A DNA stretch of 39,451 bases from Akkermansiaceae bacterium (GCA_015062055.1 SUVK01000021.1:1-39451); one strand, 5' to 3'; positions 26,642-35,725 are shown, numbered from the stretch's first letter. The notes: a model not told the origin generated them from the letters alone. A program made the numbers and translations.

Positions 26642-27163
26642 TCAGAGGGGAAGCGTCACAGGCACATCTGCACCTTGGGGGGCTTCACCGCGCTGCGGAC
26701 CACGCGGGCCCTTGGGGCCACGGCCTTTACCATGACCACGGCCACGGTGGGGGCGGTCGGCCTTCATGGCTTCTTTTTCGGCGTCAGAGAGCTGGCCATC
26801 CTTATCGGCATCATACTTCTCGAGCATCTTCTCGCGCATCTCCTCGCGGTTGGGGCGCTCGCCATGGGGGGCCTTGGGGTTACGGTCGTCACGCACACCG
26901 GGGCAGTTTTTACCCTCAGCGCGGCGCTTCTCCATATCGGCCTTCATGGCCTCTTTTTCGGCGTCGGAAAGCTGGCCATCCTTATCGGCATCATACTTCT
27001 CGAGCATTTTCTTGTGAAAATCGGCACGATTGGGGCGGTTGGGCATCTCGCCGGCGGCACCCCAGTGGCGGGGCTGCTCCGCAAAGTCGCGAGGCTCGGG
27101 TGCCTCCCCTTGTGCCAATACCGGCAACGCAGCTACTACAGCTAATAATAATGTTTTGTGCAT
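26642..27163 (-). CDS. Secreted EF-hand protein with two near-identical calcium-binding loops
   Basis: The 173-aa product starts with a signal peptide (MHKTLLLAVVAALPVLAQGE). It has two canonical EF-hand loops, DADKDGQLSDAE at 58-69 and 118-129, each with D1, D3, D5, G6 and E12 intact, so both should bind calcium. The 24 residues around each loop are identical (from MLEKYD to EAMKAD), 60 residues apart, and the DNA differs only at a few mostly synonymous bases, a recent internal duplication. The C-terminus is Gly/Arg/Pro/His-rich (PHRGRGHGKGRGPKGPRGP). It lies near a second EF-hand gene with a similar signal peptide. The role is unknown: calcium buffering or surface binding are guesses. Confidence 0.82.
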   Translation of the reverse strand: MHKTLLLAVVAALPVLAQGEAPEPRDFAEQPRHWGAAGEMPNRPNRADFHKKMLEKYDADKDGQLSDAEKEAMKADMEKRRAEGKNCPGVRDDRNPKAPHGERPNREEMREKMLEKYDADKDGQLSDAEKEAMKADRPHRGRGHGKGRGPKGPRGPQRGEAPQGADVPVTLPL

Positions 27164-27291
27164 GATGAATAGATTTTTTAAATTATTTTCCGGGTTTTCA
27201 CCCTACAATAAAGAGAACGTATTTTTATACAAAATTCTACATAAAAGATAGTTTTTTATTTACCGACAACCTACAGAACACCAAATCAAAA

Positions 27292-27324
27292 GAGGAAGCA
27301 CCCTGCGGATGCTTCCTCCTTTTT
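27292..27324. terminator. Bidirectional-looking terminator hairpin
   Basis: GAGGAAGCA (27292-27300) pairs with TGCTTCCTC (27310-27318) around a 9-nt loop. T tracts exist on both strands (CTTTTTATT on plus, TTTTGATTT on minus). It lies 40 bp beyond the stop of the Cys/His-rich repeat protein gene, whose transcript it most likely ends. The AT-rich stretch 27164-27291 holds no gene; it must contain the promoter of the preceding EF-hand gene, which I cannot place. Confidence 0.75.
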
Positions 27325-27358
27325 ATTCAGATTCTACTTTCTTATTCGGTACGGTTGA

Positions 27359-28363
27359 TTAACGGGGTTGCACGCCGGGAGCATGCTGCTTACCGCAACG
27401 GCAGCCGTTGAACTGCGGGCGCTGGGGACGGAAACCCTTGTCCATACCGGGCTTGTCGTGGCGGCCATGGAACTTGTCGCACTTAGGAGCCTGCGGGCCG
27501 AACTGACCGGCCTTGGGGCACATGGGGCGACAGCCCTGCTGCATGCCGGGCTTGCCGCACTTAGGAGCCTGCGGGCCGAACTGGCCGGCCTTGGGGCACA
27601 TGGGGCGACAGCCCTGCTGCATGCCGGGCTTGCCGTGACGGCCATGGAACTGGTCGCACTTAGGAGCCTGCGGGCCGAACTGACCGGCCTTGGGGCACAT
27701 GGGGCGACCATGGAACTTGCCGCACTTAGGAGCCTGCGGGCCGAACTGACCGGCCTTGGGGCACATGGGGCGACGGCCCTGCTGCATGCCGGGCTTGCCG
27801 TGACGGCCATGGAACTTGCCGCACTTGGGAGCCTGCGGGCCGAACTGGCCGGCCTTGGGGCACATGGGGCGACGGCCCTGCTGCATGCCGGGCTTGCCGT
27901 GGCGGCCATGGAACTTGCCGCACTTGGGAGCCTGCGGGCCGAACTGACCGGCCTTGGGGCACATGGGGCGACGGCCCTGCTGCATGCCGGGCTTGCCGTG
28001 GCGGCCATGGAACTTGCCGCACTTGGGAGCCTGCGGGCGGAACTGGCCGGCCTTGGGGCCCTGCGGGCGACGGCCCTGCTGCATGCCGGGCTTGCCATGA
28101 TGACGACCATGGCGCATACCGGGCTTGCCGTGATGACGGCCGTGGCGCATACCGGGTTTCTTTTCAAACTTATCAGCATTGCCTTTCACATAAGCATCGC
28201 GAGCAGCAATAGCCTCATCGGGGGTGATAACACCGTCCTTATTAGCATCTACAGGGGCTGCTACCGGAGCAGCAGGTGCCGGTGCGGCCTCGGGGGCGGG
28301 TGCCGGTGCCTGAGCAAATACAGGCAGCGCAGCAGCGAACAGGAAGAGGATGGTTTTCTTCAT
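27359..28363 (-). CDS. Secreted EF-hand protein with Cys/His-rich 33-residue tandem repeats
   Basis: The 334-aa product has a signal peptide (MKKTILFLFAAALPVFAQAP), an Ala/Pro linker, and one EF-hand loop DANKDGVITPDE (39-50). From about residue 65 on it is a tandem repeat of 33 residues (99 bp) containing GKPGMQQGRRPMCPKAG, then QFGPQAPKCGKFHGRH. There are three nearly perfect copies and several shortened ones. Each full unit has two Cys, two His and many Lys/Arg/Gly, no acidic residue and almost no hydrophobic residue, so it is probably disordered and could bind metal or polyanions. The ATG at 28363 is chosen because the signal peptide starts there. I know of no named family for the repeat. 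Confidence 0.78.
   Translation of the reverse strand: MKKTILFLFAAALPVFAQAPAPAPEAAPAPAAPVAAPVDANKDGVITPDEAIAARDAYVKGNADKFEKKPGMRHGRHHGKPGMRHGRHHGKPGMQQGRRPQGPKAGQFRPQAPKCGKFHGRHGKPGMQQGRRPMCPKAGQFGPQAPKCGKFHGRHGKPGMQQGRRPMCPKAGQFGPQAPKCGKFHGRHGKPGMQQGRRPMCPKAGQFGPQAPKCGKFHGRPMCPKAGQFGPQAPKCDQFHGRHGKPGMQQGCRPMCPKAGQFGPQAPKCGKPGMQQGCRPMCPKAGQFGPQAPKCDKFHGRHDKPGMDKGFRPQRPQFNGCRCGKQHAPGVQPR
27690..28110. repeat. 99-bp tandem repeat within the Cys/His-rich protein gene
   Basis: The marker CCATGGAACTTGCCGCACTT recurs at about 27708, 27807, 27906 and 28005, exactly 99 bp apart; shortened or altered copies extend from 27468. Copies are nearly identical, so length variation by slippage or recombination is likely. 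Confidence 0.9.
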
Positions 28364-28489
28364 AATCTGTATGGTGGTTTTATGTTGAAGTGTGTCGGTT
28401 AATCGAAACCTTACAGTCGGGAGAACGCAACGCACCACAAAAATTCTACAGAAAATGATGAAACTTTTTCAATATTTTCATAAACCATT

Positions 28490-28510
28490 GATTTATGAAT
28501 AAAATAAATC
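28490..28510. promoter_or_regulatory. AT-rich inverted repeat between divergent genes
   Basis: GATTTAT (28490-28496) and ATAAATC (28504-28510) form 7-bp arms around 7 bp, midway between the start of the repeat-protein gene and the leuB promoter. It could bind a regulator; no further support. Confidence 0.3.
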
Positions 28511-28557
28511 GTTATTTCAACACAACAACGAAAACGCGGCAAAGTTTTCATGGCAGA

Positions 28558-29715
<1,158 letters not shown>

Positions 29716-29744
29716 CTCTTCATCACACTCCCCCGCCCCCTGCT

Positions 29745-31670
29745 GTGCAGTCCATTTGCCCCCATTGCAGCTCTCCCATTCACAACGGCGCAGAAGACCA
29801 GTGCCCGGTGTGCGGGTACAGCATGCACCGCGCCGACGCAATTTTCGGGGCTCACGAGGTTGAGTTTACCCGCGTGGTAGATGCCGCCGGCGCGCTCACC
29901 CACCGCGAGCGAATGGAGCTTATACACTATTTGGAGGATTTGGAGGTCAAGCTCAACCCCATTGCCTTGGGGGTTTATATAACAGACCACGGCCAGTTGT
30001 CCGACTTCAGGCACCACGCGCATTGGATTCTCAACCACGCCCGCATACACCACCCTTCTTTCGGCAAAAGAGAGCTGCAAACAGATGACGATGAAGCCCC
30101 CATTTACGAACTGACGGCAGAAGAACGCCGCATGCGAGCCGAACAAAATCCCCCCGGTCTCTTCCGTCAGTTTTTCAACAGCATCAAAAATCGTTTCAGC
30201 CCCCGGCTCAAGCCCGTACGTCAAGGGTGGATGCTGATACTGGTGCTGGATGTACAACTCGAGATTGCCTGTTTCTCATGGGGGTATATGCTCGACCCCT
30301 ACATCAACCCCGACACCATCAACATTGGTATTGTGCAAGCGCGTCTGCTCTTCCGCGAGCGTGCCATGGTACTGGCCCTCAAAGCGGTTATGAAAAAGAC
30401 CGTTCACCAAATTGCCACCAACGCTCACAGCATCAACAGGAGCATACGCAGGGCCCGGTCTCGCGGGGGCTATACGCACCCGGCACGCCTGCTTGCGGCA
30501 GCAGCCGGCATCTCGCTGCTTACCGCCACCAACAACAGCTACGCAGAGCCCACGGTCGACCCCTCCCTCTTTGAGAACGATGACTACGCAGAGGTGGTAA
30601 CCGTACCCTCAGAACCATCGAATACCGAACAAGCGCCTTCCCCCGCCCCGGCACCCGCCGTTACGGTGCGCCCGGCCCCTCAACCCACTGCCCCGGTAAC
30701 AACGGCAGGCCCTCGCGGTGGTGCCGCAGGTTATACCAATACCCCGCAATGGACCGCCGATGACTACGAGCGGCTCATGCAACGCAAAATCAACGCCGGG
30801 CTCAACATGCTTATACCCGGCGGCCAAGAAATTACCCCCACCCCGCTACCCTCGCTCGGCGGCAACCAAGGCGCTTTCGAAGAAAGCGATACCGAAGTGC
30901 GTGGCCGTTATACCGAACAGTATAAACCCCGCACCGGTCGCATGGTACCCGACCTGAACGACCCGCAAAAAATCATGACGGATATCGAGCGCAGCGATGC
31001 AACATATGCCCTGCAAACCCTCAATGCACACAGCCCGTTCCGTATTTGTGTGAGTGTTTTCAAAGCCGGACAAGAGATACCGCACGACCTCACCGCAGCC
31101 GGGCTGGTGCATGCTGTAACTCGCGTAGATGAATACGCCGTTATGATTCAATACGGCATGGGCGACAATGCCACGGTAGACTTAGGTTTCAAGTCCATAG
31201 ACCTCAGCGACGAGCAGCGCCACCGCATACTTGCCGAGGTGCAGCACAAGGTGCAAGCCGCCGGCGGTGGTGCAGAAGGCTTGTTGGCTGCCATGCAATG
31301 TGTCAAAGAGCAAATTACGGCTCTTCAATACAACTTCGAGCCCCTCTCGGCCGGTACCAGTCACAAGCTTCACTCCGTTTTGCCCGAAGGTCTCGGCAAA
31401 GAATCCAAGGAGGATGAAGAGCCCGGCACTCGAGAAAAGATTATAGGCTCATTGTCTGACCCCGCCATGATTCCGTACGTCATCATAGGCTTGTTGGCAC
31501 TGGGTGGCGCTGTAGGCGGGTTCTACTTTTTCATGCGCTGGCTGCACAGTGCCAAATTAGAAGAAACGCGCCCCGACTACCGCTTGGCCTCCCGATACGG
31601 TGCCGGCGTATCTCGCCATGTTCGCTACCTCGAGGGGCAAGAAGCCGCCAAAGCAAAAACTATTTTCTGA
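29745..31670 (+). CDS. Zinc-ribbon and TPM-like domain membrane protein
   Basis: The 641-aa product starts (GTG) with a zinc ribbon, CPHC at residues 5-8 and CPVCGY at 20-25. Residues about 40-235 resemble a TPM (TLP18.3/Psb32/MOLO-1) domain: FTRVVDAAGALTHRERMELI and VYITDHGQ at the front, and WMLILVLDVQLEIACFSWGYM then LLFRERAMVLALKAVMKK at the back, with an insert between. A hydrophobic segment (about 246-262), a Pro/Thr-rich region, a folded-looking part and a C-terminal transmembrane helix (about 575-598) follow. The GTG start is preferred because the next ATG would lose the zinc ribbon. TPM proteins are linked to membrane-protein quality control; here the role is unknown. Confidence 0.65.
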   Translation: MQSICPHCSSPIHNGAEDQCPVCGYSMHRADAIFGAHEVEFTRVVDAAGALTHRERMELIHYLEDLEVKLNPIALGVYITDHGQLSDFRHHAHWILNHARIHHPSFGKRELQTDDDEAPIYELTAEERRMRAEQNPPGLFRQFFNSIKNRFSPRLKPVRQGWMLILVLDVQLEIACFSWGYMLDPYINPDTINIGIVQARLLFRERAMVLALKAVMKKTVHQIATNAHSINRSIRRARSRGGYTHPARLLAAAAGISLLTATNNSYAEPTVDPSLFENDDYAEVVTVPSEPSNTEQAPSPAPAPAVTVRPAPQPTAPVTTAGPRGGAAGYTNTPQWTADDYERLMQRKINAGLNMLIPGGQEITPTPLPSLGGNQGAFEESDTEVRGRYTEQYKPRTGRMVPDLNDPQKIMTDIERSDATYALQTLNAHSPFRICVSVFKAGQEIPHDLTAAGLVHAVTRVDEYAVMIQYGMGDNATVDLGFKSIDLSDEQRHRILAEVQHKVQAAGGGAEGLLAAMQCVKEQITALQYNFEPLSAGTSHKLHSVLPEGLGKESKEDEEPGTREKIIGSLSDPAMIPYVIIGLLALGGAVGGFYFFMRWLHSAKLEETRPDYRLASRYGAGVSRHVRYLEGQEAAKAKTIF

Positions 31671-31685
31671 TAATTTTTTTTCACA

Positions 31686-31721
31686 TTGACATGCGATAAT
31701 TCCTGCTATATAATACAGGAA
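31686..31721 (+). promoter_or_regulatory. Consensus promoter of the Aas-like gene, -10 framed by an inverted repeat
   Basis: Perfect TTGACA (31686-31691), 17 bp, perfect TATAAT (31709-31714). TTCCTG (31700-31705) and CAGGAA (31716-31721) frame the -10. The start codon is 9 nt after the -10. This is the only fully consensus promoter in the window, so it is either very strong or held down by a repressor at the repeat. Confidence 0.8.
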
Positions 31722-31723
31722 CT

Positions 31724-33889
31724 ATGGCAAAGGTCAGAATCACCGGCTTAGAAAACATTCAAACAGCACCGTCTCTCTATCTTCCCAACAGGGTAGATGC
31801 CGCAATCTTGAGCGAATTGGAGCAACGGCTCGGGGGCTCGGATAACGTAGCCTACATGGTAGAAGAAGTGCTTCTGCCGGAGGCGGAGGTTATGCGTTTC
31901 ATCAAAAAACGCCACGTGGTCATCTTCAACTTCCGCAAAGCCAATATCAAAGTATTGCGCGAACAACTGCTTGCCCAAATGGAGGCCGGCAGAGATGTCG
32001 TCTTTGTGCCCGGGCGCCCCAACAGCATCATGGGTTGCGTGTCGGATGTACCGATGCCCTTCCTGATGCAACTGGCAGCTCTGCACATTTCTCCCGTGCC
32101 GGTATTTGCCGGTCACTACCGCGAAGATATCCTGCGCGCCTTTACCACAGATAAGACGTATGAATGGATTGGTATCTCCATACTGCCCAAGCTCAGCCCC
32201 GGTCCCCGCACCGGTGAGCGTGTGATGGAGGCTTGGCTCGAGGCCTCGGCTGTTGAGTTTGAGCGCAACCCCATACTTGACTGCTCTTTGGCACGGCTGT
32301 TGGTAGAAGGCATGCGCCGCCACGGCAAGGTAGAGATAATAGACGGTATGGATGGCTCTTCACTGCCTTTCTACAAGGTACTGGGGGTAGCCATGGCCTT
32401 ATCTCGCGAGCTCAAAAAGATAGCAAAAGAACCCAGACTGGGCATTATTCTCCCCCCCGGCAAAGGCGGCTTGATTGCTAACTACGCCTGTATTCTGGCA
32501 GGTATTGTGCCGGTCAACATCAACTACACCTCATCAGATGCCGCGTTCAAGAGCATTATTCGCCAAAGCGGGCTCAAGCACTTCATCTCGGCACGCGCTT
32601 TCATGAGCAAGCTGCCGCAGTTCCCCTGGCCGCAGGGAGACGCCATTATTCATCTCGATAAAACGCTTAAAGGCATCGGCATGCCTAAGATTGCAGGCTG
32701 GGTAGCCTTTGCTCGCTTTGCACCCATGGGGCTCATTAACATGACCTTCAATCTCGATGCCCGAAAAGGCGACGACGAGGCCGCCCTGCTCTTCACCTCG
32801 GGCTCCAGCGGTGAACCCAAGGGGGTATCGTTCTCTCACCGCATGATTGTTGCCAACATGACCCAGGTACTCAGCAAGGTTACCTTGCCGGCGGGTGAAA
32901 AGTTCTTGTGCAGTCTGCCTATCTTCCATAGTTTCGGCTTAACCATCAGCACCTTGCTGCCGCCGGTATACGGTTTCGGCATGGTAACCTATCCCTCACC
33001 GTTAGAGGCCAAGAAGCTCAACGAGCTCATCGAACAACACAAATGCGCCCTGGTGGTAACCACCCCCACCTTTGCCCGCAGCATGCTGCGACGCGCCGGC
33101 GCCCACACATACGACTCCGTCAAGTTCTTTATCGTGGGTGCAGAGAAGTTGCAACCCACTGTTGCCGATGAGTTTAAGAAAAAATGCAATGTCACCCTGC
33201 TGGAGGGCTACGGCCTCACCGAGACAGCCCCCGTATGCGGTGTGAACCTGCAAGAAACCGGCCCCACCAAAGAGCAGCCCTACTTTGTGCCGGGCTACAA
33301 ATTCGGCAGTATCGGCCAGCTGCTGCCCGGTCTGGCCGTGCGCATTACCGACCCCGATGACGACAACGTACGCCTCACCTTGGATGAACAGGGTATGATT
33401 TGGTTTAAGGGCCCCAATGTTTTCAAGGGTTACGTGGGCAGAGAAGACCTCAACGAGGGCATCTTCAAAGACGGCTGGTTCAAAACCGGCGACTTGGGGC
33501 GTGTAGACCTCAACGGCATGCTTACCTTGGGTGGCCGCCGCTCCCGCTTCTCGAAGGTGGGTGGCGAGATGGTACCGCACGAGGTGGTAGAAAATGCCAT
33601 TGAGGAGTTTGTAACACACCCCGAGGGCTTTACGGGCCGAGCTGTAGCGGTTGTAGGTGTACCCGATGCCCAAAAAGGCGAGGCGCTGGTACTGCTCTCT
33701 TGCGTACACCACTCACAGCTGCCGCAAGCGCTCGATGAGATTCGCAGTCACTTGGTAGAGCAAGGCTTACCCCGCCTGTGGTGCCCCCGCGAAATCATCC
33801 CCGTAGAAACCATACCCGCTCTGCCTACCGGCAAGATGGATCTGCGTGGCTGCCAAATGCTTGCCAACGAAGCACTCGGAATCCATTAA
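31724..33889 (+). CDS. Aas-like acyl-ACP/acyl-CoA synthetase with degenerate acyltransferase domain
   Basis: The 721-aa length and two-part layout match Aas (2-acylglycerophosphoethanolamine acyltransferase/acyl-ACP synthetase). The C-terminal part is a full adenylating enzyme: FTSGSSGEPKGVSFSH (from about 356), GYGLTETAPV, WFKTGDLGRVD, RRSRFSKVGGEMV and the late Lys in PTGKMDLRG. The N-terminal 200 residues align with a PlsC-type domain (VRITGLENI, VVFVPGR) but lack the HX4D motif: LPNRVDA stands where PNHxSxxD is expected, and VPGR replaces the usual PEGR. I infer that the acyltransferase is inactive or altered while fatty acid activation is intact. It is followed 14 bp later by a phosphatase gene, probably co-transcribed. 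Confidence 0.82.
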   Translation: MAKVRITGLENIQTAPSLYLPNRVDAAILSELEQRLGGSDNVAYMVEEVLLPEAEVMRFIKKRHVVIFNFRKANIKVLREQLLAQMEAGRDVVFVPGRPNSIMGCVSDVPMPFLMQLAALHISPVPVFAGHYREDILRAFTTDKTYEWIGISILPKLSPGPRTGERVMEAWLEASAVEFERNPILDCSLARLLVEGMRRHGKVEIIDGMDGSSLPFYKVLGVAMALSRELKKIAKEPRLGIILPPGKGGLIANYACILAGIVPVNINYTSSDAAFKSIIRQSGLKHFISARAFMSKLPQFPWPQGDAIIHLDKTLKGIGMPKIAGWVAFARFAPMGLINMTFNLDARKGDDEAALLFTSGSSGEPKGVSFSHRMIVANMTQVLSKVTLPAGEKFLCSLPIFHSFGLTISTLLPPVYGFGMVTYPSPLEAKKLNELIEQHKCALVVTTPTFARSMLRRAGAHTYDSVKFFIVGAEKLQPTVADEFKKKCNVTLLEGYGLTETAPVCGVNLQETGPTKEQPYFVPGYKFGSIGQLLPGLAVRITDPDDDNVRLTLDEQGMIWFKGPNVFKGYVGREDLNEGIFKDGWFKTGDLGRVDLNGMLTLGGRRSRFSKVGGEMVPHEVVENAIEEFVTHPEGFTGRAVAVVGVPDAQKGEALVLLSCVHHSQLPQALDEIRSHLVEQGLPRLWCPREIIPVETIPALPTGKMDLRGCQMLANEALGIH

Positions 33890-33903
33890 ACCGCGCACCC
33901 TAC

Positions 33904-34500
33904 ATGAATTCTTCCCGCAAACATTACCGCGCGTTTTCTCTTATCGCCCTGCTCTGCATCGGCCTCAACGGCTGTGCAGAGCAGCCCGCCACACCCGATG
34001 TAACCCTGCCGAAACAAGCTGTCAGCATCTCTCTTGAAGGCGTAGAAAATCTCTACAGCGTCAGCGAAGACCTTTACCGCAGCGGCCAACCCGAGCCCAA
34101 AGGCTTTACCGGGCTGGAGCAGCTCGGGGTTCGCAGTGTGCTTAACCTCAGAGAATATCATCGAGATGCCCGTAAGCTGCAACACACCAACCTGCACCTT
34201 ATGGAGTACCCGGTAGCTGCCGGTAAAGTGACCGCTGCCGATGTAGAAGCCTGCCTGCGCATGATTCAAGACGCCCCCAAACCCGTACTGGTGCATTGCT
34301 GGCATGGCTCCGACCGCACAGGCATCATTGTAGCAGCCTATCGCATCATTTACCAAGGGTGGAGCGTTGAAGCCGCAGAAAAAGAGTTCAGGGATGAAAC
34401 CTTCGGCCACCACGAGTTTTGGTACGGCAACTTGGTGGAGCTGCTGCGCGCCACCGACTGGCAGGCCATGAAAACCCGCCTGCAACAACCTGCCTCTTAA
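33904..34500 (+). CDS. Lipoprotein dual-specificity/tyrosine phosphatase-like protein
   Basis: The 198-aa product has a lipoprotein signal (SLIALLCIGLNGC, lipobox LNGC). The mature part is a cysteine phosphatase of the DSP/PTP fold: LYRSGQPEPKGFTGLEQLGVRSVLNLRE is the usual opening, and VHCWHGSDRTGIIVAAYRI is the P-loop C-x5-R with Cys132 and Arg138. The general acid is probably in the loop before it. Such exported phosphatases act on phosphotyrosine, phospholipid heads or other phosphates outside the cytoplasm; the substrate is unknown. The ATG at 33904 starts the signal peptide. Its stop codon overlaps that of the convergent minus-strand gene. Confidence 0.85.
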   Translation: MNSSRKHYRAFSLIALLCIGLNGCAEQPATPDVTLPKQAVSISLEGVENLYSVSEDLYRSGQPEPKGFTGLEQLGVRSVLNLREYHRDARKLQHTNLHLMEYPVAAGKVTAADVEACLRMIQDAPKPVLVHCWHGSDRTGIIVAAYRIIYQGWSVEAAEKEFRDETFGHHEFWYGNLVELLRATDWQAMKTRLQQPAS

Positions 34501-34886
34501 TCGCGAACAGGCTCTGCCGGCTCTATCGGCTCGACATTTGCCGGTATATGAATAATGGTCTCCCCGGGGTGGGCGAATCCCGCATCGTGGGCTACGGCCT
34601 CATTAAGCGCAGCGTTGTTATTTAAGGCATCGTGGTAATTTATCAAGCGTTTTTCCTCGGCCAGGCGCGTTTTAAGCTCTTGCTGTTTCAGCTCGAGTTC
34701 TTGTTCGGACGCCCGCTTGTCAAGCACCGGAGACAGCGACAACGTAAGCCCTAAAAAGGCTACGAAATACAACACAACTATACCCGTTACAAAGAGAATA
34801 TCTCTGATACCCTCCGAACGCGTCGTGCGATTTTGCTCGCGCTCTTCCAGACTATAATGCGATTTACCTAAGCCGAACCACTTCAT
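34497..34886 (-). CDS. DivIC/FtsB-like membrane protein
   Basis: The 129-aa product has a cytoplasmic N-terminal tail, one transmembrane helix (about residues 29-52, ILFVTGIVVLYFVAFLGLTLSL), then a heptad-rich stretch (EQELELKQQELKTRLAEEKRLI) and a closing segment ending AHDAGFAHPGETIIHIP. The last part matches the tail of FtsB/DivIC septum-formation initiators (A.E.LG...PGE.V). Those proteins form the FtsQ-FtsB-FtsL bridge in cell division. The Asn-rich NNNAALNEAV part is less typical. It lies 13 bp after the gene for the SAM-fold protein and is co-transcribed. The family assignment is probable rather than certain. Confidence 0.65.
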   Translation of the reverse strand: MKWFGLGKSHYSLEEREQNRTTRSEGIRDILFVTGIVVLYFVAFLGLTLSLSPVLDKRASEQELELKQQELKTRLAEEKRLINYHDALNNNAALNEAVAHDAGFAHPGETIIHIPANVEPIEPAEPVRD

Positions 34887-34899
34887 AACACAGGGCTAA

Positions 34900-35574
34900 T
34901 TATTTGTTACGCTCGGCAAACGGCACAAAACGCCCACGGCGAGCCAATACCAAGCAATGCATGCGCTGTTGTTTACCGCGAGAAGAAGCCGGCACCAATG
35001 TGGAGCTTACCTCGAACCCGGCACGCATGAGGGTAGACTCCAACCGCTTATCGCGCCGTGCCACGGTAATGGCCAGCAAACTGCCCCCCTTAAGCGCGTT
35101 GAAATACGCCTGCGCATCCCCCATACTCAACTCGCAACGCGCATGTACATGGCGCAGCAAAATTGCATGCAGCGACCCCGTGCGCTTGCGGCACAAATCC
35201 GCTGCATGGGCTACCCCGGGCTGCACGCGGGGGTCTGCCCACATGGCAGCATGCTCACTGTAGAGGCGGTTCCACTCCAACACGGCTGCCACGGGCTCGG
35301 CCACAATGAAACGGGCCTTTTCTCGGCGCAGGCAATCCATCGCCTTAGCCAAACCATAGCCCAAGCCCACCCCGGCAATCATGATTTGCGGTTGGGCTGC
35401 ACGTGTAATGGGGGCCGTGGCCATCTCTGCCATCGACTCCTCGCTGCCGTAGGTAAAAGAAGAAGCACAAGGCAAACCGTCGTGCTGCAGTGACAACTCA
35501 CCATCGCGCTCCCACAGCTCCCATACGCTGCCGTCCTCCATCTTCTGTTCACCTAATTTATTGAGTGGCTTCAT
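34900..35574 (-). CDS. Spermidine-synthase-like/SAM-fold protein
   Basis: The 224-aa product has a Rossmann motif typical of class I methyltransferases and polyamine synthases: IMIAGVGLGYGLAKAM (glycine-rich loop, near residues 64-79) and FIVAEPVAAVLEWNR (acidic residue after strand 2). It has GGSLLAITVARRDKRLESTLMRAGFEVSSTLVP near the end, as in spermidine-synthase-like proteins. The substrate is unknown, and the gatekeeping acidic motif of true spermidine synthases is not obvious. The start at 35574 is fixed by a promoter whose predicted start lies one base before it. It is the first of two genes on the minus strand. Confidence 0.62.
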   Translation of the reverse strand: MKPLNKLGEQKMEDGSVWELWERDGELSLQHDGLPCASSFTYGSEESMAEMATAPITRAAQPQIMIAGVGLGYGLAKAMDCLRREKARFIVAEPVAAVLEWNRLYSEHAAMWADPRVQPGVAHAADLCRKRTGSLHAILLRHVHARCELSMGDAQAYFNALKGGSLLAITVARRDKRLESTLMRAGFEVSSTLVPASSRGKQQRMHCLVLARRGRFVPFAERNK

Positions 35575-35581
35575 GCCCCAC

Positions 35582-35610
35582 AGTATACAGCAGCAAACGC
35601 TCAATGGCAA
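35582..35610 (-). promoter_or_regulatory. Promoter of the SAM-fold/DivIC-like gene pair
   Basis: Minus strand TTGCCA (35610-35605), 17 bp, TATACT (35587-35582). Only seven bases separate the -10 from the ATG at 35574, so the mRNA should be leaderless or nearly so. Confidence 0.65.
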
Positions 35611-35725
35611 GACAAATGAAACTGCAGATACGAAAAGCCCCCTCCATAACCTCCCCTCATCCCCGACTTTTCGGCTCGGAATCTCATAAAAAGAATCTCA
35701 AAATCACATTGTAGCAGAATTTTGC

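Noticed and set aside
26557..27165. Plus-strand frames opposite the EF-hand gene
   Set aside because: They have repetitive His/Gly/Arg composition from the antisense of the EF-hand repeats, and the minus-strand product is convincing.
27368..28402. 344-codon plus-strand frame opposite the Cys/His-rich repeat protein
   Set aside because: The 99-bp repeat (a multiple of three, GC-rich) keeps several frames open at once. Only the minus-strand frame has a signal peptide and an EF-hand.
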